Positions 6,151-10,421 of a stretch of DNA of 10,421 bases are shown piece after piece (position 1 is the first letter of the stretch; every line of letters starts with the position of its first letter). A model generated the notes under the pieces. It was not told where the DNA came from, did no database searches, and was given only the letters and a program-made list of their open reading frames with translations. The position numbers and the translations under genes are program-made. The stretch covers positions 1 through 10,421 of the forward strand of contig JACIWY010000098.1 in NCBI GenBank assembly GCA_014360745.1. The letters run 5' to 3'. The stretch is from Chloroflexota bacterium. GTDB taxonomy: Bacteria > Chloroflexota > Anaerolineae > UBA1429.

Positions 6151-6210
6151 GGTTCATTGGGGAGAAGGATGAGGTTGTCAAGCAAACATTTCGATTTGGG
6201 CTTGCGTTAT

Positions 6211-6239
6211 TTGGGCCACATGGGCGATAATGGTAGAAT
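6211..6239 (+). promoter_or_regulatory. Candidate promoter of hsp20
   Basis: TTGGGC (6211-6216), 17 bases, TAGAAT (6234-6239). A second option is TTGCGT (6202-6207), 18 bases, GATAAT (6226-6231). Both read toward hsp20. Neither -35 is strong. No CIRCE element was found. Confidence 0.4.
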
Positions 6240-6285
6240 ATAACAAGTTACATATCATCGTTGTTCCGTGCTTTCGGCCTGTGTT

Positions 6286-6291
6286 GAGGAG
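6286..6291 (+). promoter_or_regulatory. Ribosome binding site deciding the hsp20 start
   Basis: GAGGAG lies 2 bases before an ATG at 6294 but 8 bases before the in-frame ATG at 6300, so the second ATG is the better start. Confidence 0.6.
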
Positions 6292-6299
6292 CGATGCTA

Positions 6300-6785
6300 A
6301 TGAGCCCAGATCCGCGTGAGGTCTATTTCGGCCAGGTATCGCGCGGCTCGCCTGGCAGTGCTCGATCTTGGCAACTCGAATACGATCTCTATTATGTGCG
6401 TATGCGCCGCGTATGGCATCCGCCCACCGATGTGTACGAGACAGAGAGCCATCTGGTGGTCAAGGTGGAGATCGCCGGGATGGATGATAAAGGGCTGGAT
6501 ATCTCTTATGCCGATCGGCAGTTGAGCATCAGCGGGGTGCGTCGTGATCGGGCTGCGCAGCGATCCGGCTCGCAAACACAGGATGAACGGACGCGTGAGT
6601 CTGAAGCCAAGGTGACGTATCACAATATGGAAATTCACTATGGGGCATTTCGCACCGAGATACAGATCCATATACCCGTGGATACCTCGGCCATCGAAGC
6701 CACCTATGAGGATGGTTTTCTGTACGTCACCTTGCCCAAGCAAAAGGAACGGCGCGTGCAAATAAGCCCGCGACAGACGGGCTGA
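6300..6785 (+). CDS. Small heat-shock protein, Hsp20/alpha-crystallin family
   Basis: ATP-independent holdase chaperone, 161 aa. Seen: alpha-crystallin domain from about residue 39 (WHPPTDVYETESHLVVKVEIAG spans its first strands), through LDISYADRQLSISGVRR (66-82), to IEATYEDGFLYVTLPK (132-147), the conserved A-x-n-G-x-L region. A short C-terminal VQI (153-155) could serve as the IxI-type anchor for oligomer formation. Odd: the loop before MEIHYGAF (110-117) is long and charged, about residues 83-107, rich in Arg, Gln, Ser and Glu. The start at 6300 rather than 6294 was chosen by ribosome-site spacing. It is followed on the same strand by lon after about 200 bases, forming a protein quality-control neighbourhood. 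Confidence 0.92.
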   Translation: MSPDPREVYFGQVSRGSPGSARSWQLEYDLYYVRMRRVWHPPTDVYETESHLVVKVEIAGMDDKGLDISYADRQLSISGVRRDRAAQRSGSQTQDERTRESEAKVTYHNMEIHYGAFRTEIQIHIPVDTSAIEATYEDGFLYVTLPKQKERRVQISPRQTG

Positions 6786-6986
6786 GAATCGTCGATTATT
6801 ATTATTCGGGTTCGGGCCGCCGAGAGTGCAGCTCCGGGTTTCGCTGCCGGGGGAGCGCTCCGTCGTCGATGAGGTTGAACTTCAGGCGTCGCACGTCTGC
6901 GCACGTGGGACGTCTCTACTTGTAAGCCTTGAGCGGTTTTGGCATCACAGCCTCGGCTAGAGCACGGGATGTTTGGATGGAGAGCT
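6786..6986. other. Intergenic region between hsp20 and lon
   Basis: Contains a short ATT tandem run (about 6797-6807) and an imperfect hairpin GCTCCGG (6831-6837) with CCGGGGGAGC (6847-6856) lacking a T-run. No convincing -35/-10 pair or CIRCE element was seen. lon may be read through from hsp20 or have an unrecognised promoter. Confidence 0.4.
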
Positions 6987-9572
<2,586 letters not shown>

Positions 9573-9576
9573 ACAA

Positions 9577-10421
9577 ATGCAATGGTATCGGATGGATTTG
9601 CATATCCATACCCCAGGCTCCCGGGACTTTCAAGACAAAAAGGTAACCTATCTCGATATTTTACATAAAATAGAGGCGGAGAACCTGGATATCGCGGCCT
9701 TTACCGACCACAACACGGTGGTCGGTTATGCGACCATGAAGCGCGAGATTCAGGACTTGGAGCGCTTCGAAAGTATGGGGCGCATCCGCCCCGACGAAAA
9801 AAAGACGCTCGACGAATATCGCCGGCTGCTGGACAAAATACTGCTGCTGCCCGGGTTCGAGTTTACGGCTACGTTCGGCTTTCACATCCTGGCCATATTC
9901 GCCGAGGACACTTCGATCCGCGAGTTGGAGCATGTGTTGCTCGAGCTGGGCGTGCCGATAGACGCTTTGGACCTGGGCGAGACCGAAGTCGGCGCCACGA
10001 CCGACGTGCTCACGGCGTACGAGATTTTGGCCGATGCGGGGGCCCTGGTCATCGGCGCGCACGCCAATTCGAGCCATGGCGTGGCCATGATGCATGTGGG
10101 CTTTGGCGGCCAGACGCGCATCGCCTACACCCAAGATCCTAACTTACATGCCCTGGAAGTGACCGATCTGGAAAGTAAGCGCCGGCGCACGACGGCCACC
10201 TTTTTTAACGGCTCCAAGCCCGAGTACCCTCGGCGTATGCACTGCATCCAGGGGTCCGATGCCCACGCCCTCCAGGGTGAAGGAAAGCATCCCGGCGTGG
10301 GCGAGCGCGCTACGGAAGTGTTGCTCCCGGAGCGGAGCTTCAAAGCGCTCAAGGAGCTGTTCTTGAGCACCGACTTTGGGCGCACTCGGCCCTATCGTCG
10401 CTCGGCACAGCCCTTCGATCA
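9577..10421 (+). CDS. PHP-domain phosphoesterase-like protein, 3' truncated by window
   Basis: Metal-dependent phosphoesterase or nuclease-like domain; 281 codons visible with no stop before the window end. Seen: motif 1 DLHIHTPGSRDF (7-18) with His9 and His11; motif 2 FTDHNTVVGY with the Asp-His pair (about 42-51); GFEFTATFGFHILAIF supplying Glu and His; IGAHANSSHG; and GSDAH followed by HPGVGER. This is the full set of PHP metal-binding motifs for a trinuclear site. The opening resembles PHP proteins that carry a C-terminal ATPase (TrlF-like), but that part would lie outside the window. The ATG at 9577 is 4 bases after the lon stop; AGGAG lies about 13 bases upstream, a long spacing. Likely co-transcribed with lon. 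Histidinol phosphatase is a less likely reading. Confidence 0.85.
   Translation, partial: MQWYRMDLHIHTPGSRDFQDKKVTYLDILHKIEAENLDIAAFTDHNTVVGYATMKREIQDLERFESMGRIRPDEKKTLDEYRRLLDKILLLPGFEFTATFGFHILAIFAEDTSIRELEHVLLELGVPIDALDLGETEVGATTDVLTAYEILADAGALVIGAHANSSHGVAMMHVGFGGQTRIAYTQDPNLHALEVTDLESKRRRTTATFFNGSKPEYPRRMHCIQGSDAHALQGEGKHPGVGERATEVLLPERSFKALKELFLSTDFGRTRPYRRSAQPFD

Overview
The window carries eight genes that can be supported, plus one more that runs off the right edge. It looks like a moderately GC-rich anaerobic bacterium. The gene set (HgcAB with an ArsR-type regulator, a LonA with a degenerate linker insert, an enolase-superfamily enzyme, a PHP protein) would fit an Anaerolineae-like Chloroflexota. 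That placement is an inference from gene style only; there is no rRNA or other taxonomic marker here.

Left part (1-2640): a plus-strand SAM methyltransferase, possibly cut at its start by the window edge, converges on a minus-strand operon arsR-hgcA-hgcB. An 11-bp perfect stem-loop lies between the two. HgcA carries the diagnostic Asn-Val-Trp-Cys-Ala-Ala-Gly-Lys cap-helix motif and five membrane segments. HgcB is a two-[4Fe-4S] ferredoxin with a cysteine-rich tail. Together they are the known machinery that methylates inorganic Hg(II) to methylmercury. The three genes are joined by two ATGA stop/start overlaps. A sigma70-like promoter with a 22-bp imperfect palindrome across its spacer and -10 precedes arsR, so the operon looks autoregulated by a metal(loid)-sensing ArsR protein.

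Middle part (2641-6134), all on the minus strand: a single-domain response regulator, an intergenic stretch with a strong terminator, an NCS2 uracil-type permease, and an enolase-superfamily (mandelate racemase-like) enzyme. A direct repeat of an ACACAGATTTC-type motif flanks the response regulator.

Right part (6135-10421), on the plus strand and divergent from the enolase-family gene: a small heat-shock protein (Hsp20), ATP-dependent protease LonA, and, four bases after lon, a PHP-domain phosphoesterase-like protein that continues beyond the window. Hsp20 plus Lon form a protein quality-control block.

The most notable content is the complete arsR-hgcAB operon, with extra cysteine pairs at the N-terminus of HgcA and the C-terminus of HgcB and a visible candidate operator.
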